A stretch of DNA of 12,321 nt from JAGXOF01 sp046545575 (lineage in GTDB: Bacteria > Chloroflexota > Dehalococcoidia > SZUA-161 > SpSt-899), in NCBI GenBank assembly GCA_046545575.1, contig JBKGZM010000056.1, forward strand, positions 1-12,321. Reading direction: 5' to 3'. Position numbers and translations under genes: made by a program. Shown piece by piece: positions 7,036 to 12,321 of the stretch (positions within the stretch are counted from its first letter, which is position 1; each line of letters begins with the position of its first letter). Under the pieces are notes generated by a model. That model was not told the DNA's origin. It worked only from the letters and a program-made list of their open reading frames with translations, and ran no database searches.

Positions 7036-9237
7036 TTACGATATCAAGTCATCGGGTTCATATATCACCGATCGGTCCGGGCAAAAACCGAGGGCGTCAT
7101 CATATAGAGCCCGGTGCCCTTGTACATAAATGCCAGGGTGCAGTTCACGCAGGGCTCCTTCTGCAAGTAACTCAGCGTGTAAATACCGGGGGAGATTGAC
7201 CACAAAACGTTGCAGCTTTCGCATTAGCTGATGATCTGGCTTTACCCTTTCCAAAATGTCGATCAAAGTGGCTCCCTCCCCATATGCAACGATGACTGGG
7301 GCCTGCTGCGTTTCATCGATAAGGCGAAAGTTCTGAGCCGCCGTTCGGAAACTACATCGAAAATCATTGCTCATCTGCAGATCAATCAGAATCCCATGCC
7401 GATCTAAACCTGAACCCTTTAGCCAGTATAATTCCTTGAAGAATTCTTCAAATCGATCGGGGGCGAGAATGTTGCCGGCCCCTCGTGTCGTTATCAATCT
7501 CCGCCCAATCTCCGCTGCCTGGCGTAAATGTCCGGGCGGAACTCTAGATGGCGGAGTAAATACCGTAACTATTCCTTCTTCTTGTTGTCCCTCACGATTG
7601 CATCGTCCTGCTGCTTGGGCAACGGAATCAAGTCCAGCTATCGCTCGATAAACAACAGGGAAATCTACATCCACACCTGCTTCCACAAGTTGCGTGCTGA
7701 TTACTCGCGTCGGAATACCATTTTTAAGGCGCTTTCTGATTTCGGCTATTTTGGCTGAACGGTGTGCGCCGCACATTAGCGCCGAAAGATGGAAGGTTTC
7801 TTTTGGCATCTTCTCCCACAAAAGCCGACAGTCATCGCGACGATTGACGATGCAGAGGACCGTTGGGTATCGAGTCAAATCGGTGGCTAGTTCTTCCCAG
7901 TTTATAGCCTCAGCCAAACTGTATGGAACAGTAACTTCAACGCGCTTTAGCTGTTCGTACATCTCGACGGGATCAGCTACTATCTCTGTTGTGTTTGACA
8001 GGCCCTCAAAACCCCATTCCGGTTGGGGTCCAAGCGCCGGTTGAGTAGCTGTGCAGAGAAGCAATGTGACACCATAGTTTTTTTGTAGTTCTCGAAGAAC
8101 ATGCAAGATCGGGTTGAGAAAATCCGGCGGCAGGAGTTGGGCCTCATCAAGAATCACTACACTGTTGACGATATTGTGCAGTTTGCGGCAACGGCTGGTG
8201 CGGCTGGCGAAAAGCGATTCAAAGAATTGTACCGAGGTGGTTACGATGATCGGCGCATCCCAGTTTTCACAAGCGAGGCGACTTTGGGCATTATCTCTCG
8301 CATCGTCCGAGACATCAAGGTTGGAGTGATGCTCGATTACCGAATCACCAAATATTGCTCGGAATTGGTCAGCGGTTTGCTCGATGATACTGGTATAGGG
8401 GATCACATAGATGACGCGACGCTTATCGTACTTTGTCGCATGATGCAAGGCAAAGGCCATCGATGAAAGCGTCTTACCACCACCGGTTGGAACTGTCAAA
8501 GTGTAAATACCGGGTGGCTCGGCAGACCTGGAAATACACTGTTCAAGGACATTCGCCCTGATTCGATTCACTGAGGAATCGCGCGCTTCATCTTGCTTCT
8601 TCCTCATGTATTCGATAAATGGCGATAGCAATTCGGAAAGTCTACGGTATCTACCCCGCAGTTTAGCCTTCTCTGGTTCAAAAAATGCTTCGGTATCTAG
8701 AAAGTCGGCATCCACTACGCAGGAAAAGAGCAATCGAATCCAGAGGGCAGGGTCGCATCCTGCTTTGGGCCGGTCTTTCGGCCATGACTGATTCAAGATA
8801 TCGGTTGGGATATTGCCTTTGAGGGCTACGTCAAGAAGGCCCAGATTCTTGAGCCTCTGGGAGAGCGCTGCATTGCCCGTTTTGTCGGCTTCCCAATCGG
8901 GAAGCCCGGCATGGTGTCCGGCAATTAGATAGGCTAGGAGTCGCCCAGGATCGTTGAATGTTTGTACTGCCAGTAGTCCCCCCGCCGTGGAATGGTCCAC
9001 CCGTCCTGGCTTTCCCTCCAGATGAGCTTCAGTGCCATTGGCAGCCAGAATGTATTGCTGGAATTCTTGAGAAAACTTGCCTAGATCATGCCAAATCCCT
9101 GCAAGGTATCCCCACTCGGCACAGCCGAATTCCGCCGCCATCTCAGCGGCGCGTTGGGCGGTTCCCGTCAAGTGTTCATAGAGAGCATGGCAACGCCCGT
9201 CCTCAGCGATGTGTGCACAGGTCTTGTCAGAAAGCAC
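7036..9237 (-). CDS. cas3: Cas3, HD nuclease and SF2 helicase (type I-C)
   Basis: Cas3 is recruited by Cascade to nick, unwind and degrade target DNA. Residue numbers here are from the GTG at 9243. The N-terminal HD domain has WHDLGKFS (H52, D53), DHSTAG (H84), AGHHAGLPDW (H110, H111) and D178/D180 in SCVVDADF. The helicase part has TGGGKT (253-258), the Walker B variant DEAQ (366-369), TATQPA (398-403), STQLVEAGVDVDFP and the arginine-finger motif QAAGRCNREG. A C-terminal domain follows. Two in-frame GTG codons compete: 9243 lies only a base from AAGGAG, while 9237 has 7 bases of spacing, so 9237 (733 residues) is preferred. It is the first gene of the operon. Confidence 0.97.
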   Translation of the reverse strand: MLSDKTCAHIAEDGRCHALYEHLTGTAQRAAEMAAEFGCAEWGYLAGIWHDLGKFSQEFQQYILAANGTEAHLEGKPGRVDHSTAGGLLAVQTFNDPGRLLAYLIAGHHAGLPDWEADKTGNAALSQRLKNLGLLDVALKGNIPTDILNQSWPKDRPKAGCDPALWIRLLFSCVVDADFLDTEAFFEPEKAKLRGRYRRLSELLSPFIEYMRKKQDEARDSSVNRIRANVLEQCISRSAEPPGIYTLTVPTGGGKTLSSMAFALHHATKYDKRRVIYVIPYTSIIEQTADQFRAIFGDSVIEHHSNLDVSDDARDNAQSRLACENWDAPIIVTTSVQFFESLFASRTSRCRKLHNIVNSVVILDEAQLLPPDFLNPILHVLRELQKNYGVTLLLCTATQPALGPQPEWGFEGLSNTTEIVADPVEMYEQLKRVEVTVPYSLAEAINWEELATDLTRYPTVLCIVNRRDDCRLLWEKMPKETFHLSALMCGAHRSAKIAEIRKRLKNGIPTRVISTQLVEAGVDVDFPVVYRAIAGLDSVAQAAGRCNREGQQEEGIVTVFTPPSRVPPGHLRQAAEIGRRLITTRGAGNILAPDRFEEFFKELYWLKGSGLDRHGILIDLQMSNDFRCSFRTAAQNFRLIDETQQAPVIVAYGEGATLIDILERVKPDHQLMRKLQRFVVNLPRYLHAELLAEGALRELHPGIYVQGHRALYDDALGFCPDRSVIYEPDDLIS

Positions 9238-9326
9238 ACGCACTCTCCTTAAAATTGCTCATATCTTGTACCCATCTGAGTCTGGTAATGCCTCGTGGTA
9301 TGCCGCGATATAGCTTGAGTGGTTAC

Positions 9327-9356
9327 AAGATACTCCATCAGGCAAACGGATGTCAA
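9327..9356 (-). promoter_or_regulatory. Candidate promoter of the cas operon
   Basis: On the minus strand TTGACA (9351-9356) is followed after 18 bases by TATCTT (9327-9332). This is a full -35 and a 4-of-6 -10, about 85-90 bases before the cas3 start. No other comparably good pair was found in the stretch just upstream of cas3. Confidence 0.55.
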
Positions 9357-9708
9357 GGTCTCCCGCTGAATTTACCCAGGAACGGAGTAACCACCGCCGC
9401 AAAAGGCGAGTAGTTCTCTAATTACTTGTGACAGGCAGAACTCTGTAACGCGAATAGTGCTTCAATTTGCTGTGTGACAAAAAGACAGAATGTCACATTC
9501 TGGACGAGAGCTCAGAATGGCAGGTCCCTTAATCAGGGATAATACGCCTACCAGCCTTTTCAGTTGACTACCTGTTATGGGCCTTTTGGCTGAGGTCAAT
9601 TTTCTATTAACTGGGCAGCCATCTCGATCACCCGGGATGACATGGGGCTAAGCTGGGAGCACCTACCTTATCGGACAAAACAATAGATGCTCACTTGCTA
9701 TCGGTCAA
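9357..9708. other. Intergenic stretch between the cas operon and the DUF5661-like gene
   Basis: No gene is supported here. Apart from the TGTGACA cluster, a small dyad TCCCT-5 bases-AGGGA lies at 9525-9539. It has no T-run and is a poor terminator candidate. I see no tRNA, CRISPR repeat or mobile element end. Confidence 0.5.
9427..9500. repeat. Cluster of inverted TGTGACA motifs
   Basis: TGTGACA occurs at 9427-9433 and 9473-9479, and its complement TGTCACA at 9491-9497. The last two form a perfect 7-bp inverted repeat around 11 bases. A 13-base palindrome, GAATGTCACATTC (9488-9500), overlaps the last copy. The spacing differs from a CRP site (TGTGA-N6-TCACA). Lying 70-175 bases upstream of the cas promoter, this could be an operator for a dimeric regulator. 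The first copy shares a downstream CAGAA with the second. Confidence 0.4.
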
Positions 9709-9969
9709 TCAATGACCTTCGGCCTCCCTTTCCATCTTTTCAAGTCTGGTGTAGTAATCGGGAAACTCATTGAGATGAGCCAACGCGATCTTCCCGGTCA
9801 TCATAGGATCGTCGTTGGTGACATTTGTATGTGGATCAACCAGGCCGTGCTCAAGCTCAACGTCGAGGCCCATCCTGTATTGCTCAACATCGAACTTGCT
9901 CCAATCAATTCCTAGGGCCTCACCAATTTGTTTGGCTTCTTCAGTAGTGAAGTGCTTTTTGCTCATCAT
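9709..9969 (-). CDS. DUF5661-like small protein
   Basis: The product has 86 residues counting both initial methionines, MMSKKHFTTEEAKQIG. From memory its pattern fits the DUF5661 family: an EEAKQIGEALGIDWSKFD start, then RMGLDVELEHG, a DPHTNVTNDD segment and KIALAHLNEFPDYYTRLEKME at the end. Function is unknown. It is acidic, likely helical, and has no signal peptide or membrane segment. The ATG at 9969 is chosen because AAGGGG lies 5 bases upstream. A longer frame reaching 10191 is rejected, since the promoter lies inside it. The gene is alone, has its own promoter, and lies behind the cas operon without evident coupling. Confidence 0.8.
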   Translation of the reverse strand: MMSKKHFTTEEAKQIGEALGIDWSKFDVEQYRMGLDVELEHGLVDPHTNVTNDDPMMTGKIALAHLNEFPDYYTRLEKMEREAEGH

Positions 9970-10000
9970 ATCTACCCCTTGATTATTAATCTTTAGCATC

Positions 10001-10029
10001 ATCTTAAAGCTTGACAGCATGATTGTCAA
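10001..10029 (-). promoter_or_regulatory. Promoter of the DUF5661-like gene with overlapping dyad
   Basis: On the minus strand TTGACA (10024-10029) and TAAGAT (10001-10006) are separated by exactly 17 bases, about 32 bases before the start codon at 9969. The -35 is one arm of a perfect inverted repeat, TTGACA (10011-10016), seven bases, TGTCAA (10024-10029), whose other arm lies in the spacer. This placement would suit a repressor that blocks polymerase. Confidence 0.6.
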
Positions 10030-10179
10030 CGCTCGTCGCATGCAGGTTGAGAACCTCAGGGAGGCATCGCTAAGAAACAGAATAGCAATCTCAATCTGCC
10101 AGAATGCAACCAGGCAAATCATTGGCGAAGTTGAACGACATTCTTGGAGGTTGCTTACACCAATTGAAACTGCTAGGCA
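10030..10179. other. Divergent intergenic region
   Basis: This separates two outward-facing promoters, one for the DUF5661-like gene and one for the permease. I see no gene or RNA structure in it. Confidence 0.4.
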
Positions 10180-10209
10180 TTGACTAAGCATAAGCGAAAC
10201 AAGTAGAAT
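10180..10209 (+). promoter_or_regulatory. Candidate promoter of the permease gene
   Basis: TTGACT (10180-10185) and TAGAAT (10204-10209) are each 5 of 6 to consensus and separated by 18 bases. The predicted transcript would have a leader of about 170 bases before the preferred permease start. Confidence 0.55.
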
Positions 10210-10257
10210 CAGGTTGATTCCTCACTTAAACAAAAAGCAGGGAGGGAATCTTCTCCG

Positions 10258-10380
10258 GTGCCTGAATATGTACGGTGCCTATCTGCAATGGCAGCCACCA
10301 CGCCAAATCGTCCACAGGCGGCAGGTTTATATTTAGCGCAGGTTTATAGTGCACAGAATTCCGAGCCAGAAGCCAGGTGA
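10258..10380 (+). CDS. Possible 40-codon upstream ORF in the permease leader
   Basis: A GTG at 10258, with GGAGGG 11 bases upstream, opens a 40-codon frame beginning VPEYVRCLSAMAATTP and ending at TGA 10378-10380. The stop lies within the ribosome binding site of the permease GTG at 10385, an arrangement that allows translational coupling. The upstream site is far from the GTG, and the peptide has no recognised family. A competing 22-codon ATG frame starts at 10268. This may be accidental. Confidence 0.25.
   Translation: MPEYVRCLSAMAATTPNRPQAAGLYLAQVYSAQNSEPEAR
10321..10348 (+). repeat. 11-base direct repeat before the permease
   Basis: GCAGGTTTATA occurs at 10321-10331 and again at 10338-10348, a period of 17 bases. 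The second copy ends immediately before the upstream GTG at 10349. Confidence 0.5.
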
Positions 10381-10381
10381 T
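10375..10381 (+). promoter_or_regulatory. Ribosome binding site of the permease
   Basis: AGGTGAT pairs with the anti-Shine-Dalgarno end of 16S rRNA (consensus GGAGGTGAT), placing the GTG at 10385 seven bases after the AGG core. The alternative GTG at 10349 has only a weak AGG upstream. Confidence 0.5.
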
Positions 10382-10384
10382 ACT

Positions 10385-11791
10385 GTGCTGCGGCGAAGAC
10401 GCCTCAGCACCCGTCTTCGCCGTGTTCTTGGCACTTCCGAACTGTTTGCCGCTGGATACGGCAATGTGGGCTCCTCCATATACTATGCTCTCGGCGTTGT
10501 AGCATTAGTAGCCGTGGGCGCGACCCCTATCGCTCTCTTTGTTGCAGGTCTCTTCTTCATCTGCACTGCCCTAACCTATGCTGAAGGCGCAGCAATGTTT
10601 CCCGAGGCAGGGGGGTCAGCAAGCTTTGCCCGTCATGGATTTAATGACCTGATAAGCTTCATCGCCGGCTGGGCGCTTATGCTGAGTTACATCGTTACCA
10701 TCGCCATATCTGCTTATACTATGTCCCCATATCTCGGTTACTTCTGGGATCCGCTCAAGGACTCCCCTGTGGTGTGTACGCTCTTCGCCATGGGTATAGT
10801 GGTATTCCTGTTGATCATTAACATTTTCGGAGCAAAGGAAAGCGGCATTTTGAACGTAGCAGCTGCCATCATAAGCCTGTTGACACAGCTAAGCCTGATA
10901 ATACTGGGGTTCGCGCTGATCTTCAGTTTGCCAGTCCTGATTGATAACATGTTCGGAAATGGCAATTGGCCTGGAGTAGCCAATCTGATTTTTGGCATTG
11001 CGCTGGCCTCCATTGCATACACCGGGGTAGAGACCATCTCCCAGCTGTCTGAGGAGACGCGCCTCCCTCAAGGGCGAGTACCCCAAGCGCTTATCTATAT
11101 GATGATCGTTGTTGTTGTGGTCTTTTCCTGCATCCCCATAATTGCGCTTAGTGCGATGAGCCCACAAGTATTGATAGCCAACTGGGCTCGCGATCCAGTG
11201 GCGGGAATCGCCAGCAGCTTGCCCTTCCCATGGTTGCGTAATTTGTTTGAACCGATGGTGGGCATACTGGCCGCCGCCATACTACTAATTGCCACCAATG
11301 CAGGCCTCATGGGGATCTCTCGCCTCAGCTTCTCCATGGGCAAACATGATCAGCTTCCCTCAATACTTACCCGGATACATTCTCGCTTCAGAACGCCATA
11401 TGTATCACTTATCCTTTTCACGGTCACCGCCGCTGTTATCCTGATACCAGGGATGTTTACTCCGGAATTCTTCCTGGACTTAGGGGCACTGTATACCTTC
11501 GGATCGCTACTGGCCTTCTTGCTGGCCCATGCTGCCATTCTCAGTCTGCGATACAAAAGGCCAGGTGACCCACGGCCATTCAGAATCAAGGGCAACATAA
11601 GGATAGTAGGCCGTGATTTTCCTGTTACTACCATCCTGGGACTGCTCGCTACCATAGGCGTGTGGACAGTCGTACTCGTACAGCAGCCTTACGCGCGCAA
11701 TGTTGGGTTTGCATGGATGGCTATCGGCCTGGTAGGTTACGCTTTGTACCGGCGACGGGAAACCCTTTCTGTACTCAAGAGGCGGAGATGA
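10385..11791 (+). CDS. APC-family amino acid permease
   Basis: This is a secondary transporter of the amino acid-polyamine-organocation superfamily in the cytoplasmic membrane. The preferred GTG gives 468 residues; the GTG at 10349 would add 12. A basic N-terminus (LRRRRLSTRLRR) precedes TM1 with GNVGSSIYYALG, the glycine-rich substrate-binding break typical of the fold. About 12 hydrophobic segments follow, including AGWALMLSYIVTIAISAY and LIYMMIVVVVVFSCIPIIAL. AYTGVETISQLSEET followed by RLPQGRVPQAL is the conserved TM6 and loop pattern. TNAGLMGISRLSFSMGKHDQLP matches the TM8 region. The C-terminus is basic. The substrate cannot be told from sequence. No regulatory domain is fused. Confidence 0.9.
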   Translation: MLRRRRLSTRLRRVLGTSELFAAGYGNVGSSIYYALGVVALVAVGATPIALFVAGLFFICTALTYAEGAAMFPEAGGSASFARHGFNDLISFIAGWALMLSYIVTIAISAYTMSPYLGYFWDPLKDSPVVCTLFAMGIVVFLLIINIFGAKESGILNVAAAIISLLTQLSLIILGFALIFSLPVLIDNMFGNGNWPGVANLIFGIALASIAYTGVETISQLSEETRLPQGRVPQALIYMMIVVVVVFSCIPIIALSAMSPQVLIANWARDPVAGIASSLPFPWLRNLFEPMVGILAAAILLIATNAGLMGISRLSFSMGKHDQLPSILTRIHSRFRTPYVSLILFTVTAAVILIPGMFTPEFFLDLGALYTFGSLLAFLLAHAAILSLRYKRPGDPRPFRIKGNIRIVGRDFPVTTILGLLATIGVWTVVLVQQPYARNVGFAWMAIGLVGYALYRRRETLSVLKRRR

Positions 11792-11865
11792 GCAATTATC
11801 AGTATGGCGACGAAGTTGATGTTACAAACCGTCACTTTGTTACGCGTTGGTTTCCTGTTGAGTAG
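11788..11865 (+). CDS. Possible 25-residue ORF overlapping the permease stop
   Basis: An ATG overlaps the permease TGA as ATGA (11788-11791), and AAGAGG lies 5 bases upstream, so translation could be coupled. The product begins MSNYQYGDEVDV and ends in RWFPVE. It is polar, acidic at the start, and matches no family I know. It could be a small accessory protein, the stub of a gene lost when the region to its right was rearranged, or chance. Confidence 0.35.
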   Translation: MSNYQYGDEVDVTNRHFVTRWFPVE

Positions 11866-11922
11866 CTTCAAGCAGGGCTTTTCTACCATGTTGTGTTTAG
11901 CTGAATATTTCCCCAAGCCGAT

Positions 11923-12174
11923 TCATTGCTTTCCCGGACCTTTCCACCTGAAATAGACAAAGACACGACCGTGGTTTTTGAAGTCCTTTTCGACACGGTG
12001 GTATTTCCGCTTCACATCACTGCGGTCGAGAAAGCGCAGGACGCGCTTTTTGAGTTGGCCGCTGCCCTTCCCGCAGATAATCTCTATCTCGGTGAGCTTC
12101 TTGTCTTCGGCTTCCTCGAGGGCGGTATCGATCTTGTCTCCCTGGTTGTAAATGGAGTGAAGGTCAACGGTCAG
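11923..12174 (-). pseudogene. Small Smr-domain protein, 5' end missing
   Basis: The 83 codons readable from 12174 give LTVDLHSIYNQGDKID, then EIEIICGKGSGQLKKRVLRFL and a basic C-terminus ending KGPGKQ. The DLH and GKGSGQLKKRV motifs are those of the Smr domain, a nucleic-acid-binding or nicking fold also found at the end of MutS2. Small stand-alone Smr proteins usually begin a few residues before DLH. Here the frame hits TAA at 12184-12186, only three codons upstream of the first CTG, with no ATG, GTG or TTG between. The native start seems replaced by ABC-F-derived sequence. The spacing between DLH and GKG also looks a few residues short. It may be inactive unless CTG is used. Confidence 0.65.
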
Positions 12175-12266
12175 GCTACCCGATTAAGAAAGGCCCGATC
12201 ATGCGAAGTGACCAGAACCGCACCCGGAGGTAATTCTCGAACCAGATGCAGAACTCAAGGTCAAGG
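12171..12266 (-). pseudogene. ABC-F ATPase remnant, Walker B/H-loop part, frameshifted
   Basis: Read on the minus strand, 12266 leftwards gives LDLEFCIWFENYLR in one frame. After a one-base shift near 12224 it gives GAVLVTSHDRAFLNRVA and a TGA at 12171-12173. This is the D-loop and H-loop region that follows Walker B in ABC-F proteins (pattern NHLDLE ... SHDRxFLNxV). It ends abruptly inside the domain at the Smr junction. It lacks any start and covers only about 32 residues. Confidence 0.6.
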
Positions 12267-12267
12267 T

Positions 12268-12321
12268 CTATTTGAGATGCTGACTGGCAAGGTAACGCCG
12301 GATTCAGGAAGCATCACTATG
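12268..12321 (+). pseudogene. ABC-F ATPase fragment, post-Walker A part, opposite orientation
   Basis: The plus strand from 12268 to the window edge encodes LFEMLTGKVTPDSGSITM. This is the stretch that directly follows the P-loop (GxNGxGKST) in ABC-F and related ATPases. The preceding codons do not encode a P-loop in any frame; they instead belong to the inverted Walker B part. The frame runs off the window, so it may continue into an otherwise intact gene missing its first codons. Confidence 0.55.

Noticed and set aside
9473..9497. A CRP/FNR-type site based on TGTGA ... TCACA.
   Set aside because: The half-sites are 15 bases apart, not 6, so the known CRP geometry does not fit; kept only as an unassigned inverted repeat.
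9525..9539. A terminator for the DUF5661-like gene (TCCCT/AGGGA hairpin).
   Set aside because: The stem has 5 bp, no T-run follows in the minus direction, and it lies about 170 bases beyond the stop.
9970..10191. An N-terminal extension of the DUF5661-like gene to 10191.
   Set aside because: The extension does not look like the family, lacks a ribosome binding site and would contain the promoter and its dyad.
11866..11922. A terminator between the permease and the convergent Smr gene.
   Set aside because: Only a very short AGC/GCT pairing before a few Ts is visible near 11868-11884, too weak to call.

Overview
The window carries a complete type I-C CRISPR-Cas locus read entirely on the minus strand, followed by a sparse accessory stretch and an apparently scrambled right end. 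No taxonomic marker is present. The base composition looks moderate, and the small accessory families (a DUF5661-like protein, a small Smr-domain protein) occur in many uncultured environmental bacteria. A bacterium is certain; something like Chloroflexota is only a guess.

Layout. Positions 72-1171 hold a CRISPR array of 17 identical 32-base repeats and 16 spacers, two of which are adjacent duplicates, leaving 14 distinct spacers. The minus-strand repeat ends in ATTGAAAC, the usual I-C crRNA 5' handle, so the array is transcribed right to left from a leader at 1172-1314. Upstream of the leader, in transcription order from right to left, lie cas3 (start near 9237), cas5c, cas8c (with an internal cas11c start), cas7c, cas4, cas1 and cas2. 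Several junctions are ATGA or short overlaps, so one operon is likely. A good sigma-70-type promoter sits at 9327-9356. Interference would be done by a Cas5c/Cas8c/Cas7c/Cas11c Cascade plus the Cas3 HD nuclease-helicase. Cas5c is also the pre-crRNA processing enzyme, as I-C lacks Cas6. Adaptation would be done by Cas1, Cas2 and Cas4. Catalytic residues are visible in the enzymes checked, so the system looks functional.

Right of the operon, 9244-9708 contains no gene but a cluster of inverted TGTGACA motifs. A DUF5661-like small gene (9709-9969, minus) has its own promoter overlapping a perfect inverted repeat. A divergent promoter at 10180 drives a 12-TM APC-family permease (10385-11791, plus), with a possible short upstream ORF and a 25-codon ORF overlapping its stop.

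The last 400 bases hold a 5'-truncated Smr-domain gene (minus) and two pieces of one ABC-F ATPase domain in opposite orientations. This indicates local rearrangement, pseudogenisation or an assembly fold-back.

The points most worth a second look are the internal cas11c start, the unusually long Cas7c with an extra 80-residue segment, the AT-rich gap between cas1 and cas2, the duplicated spacers in an array without repeat decay, and the scrambled ABC-F/Smr junctions.
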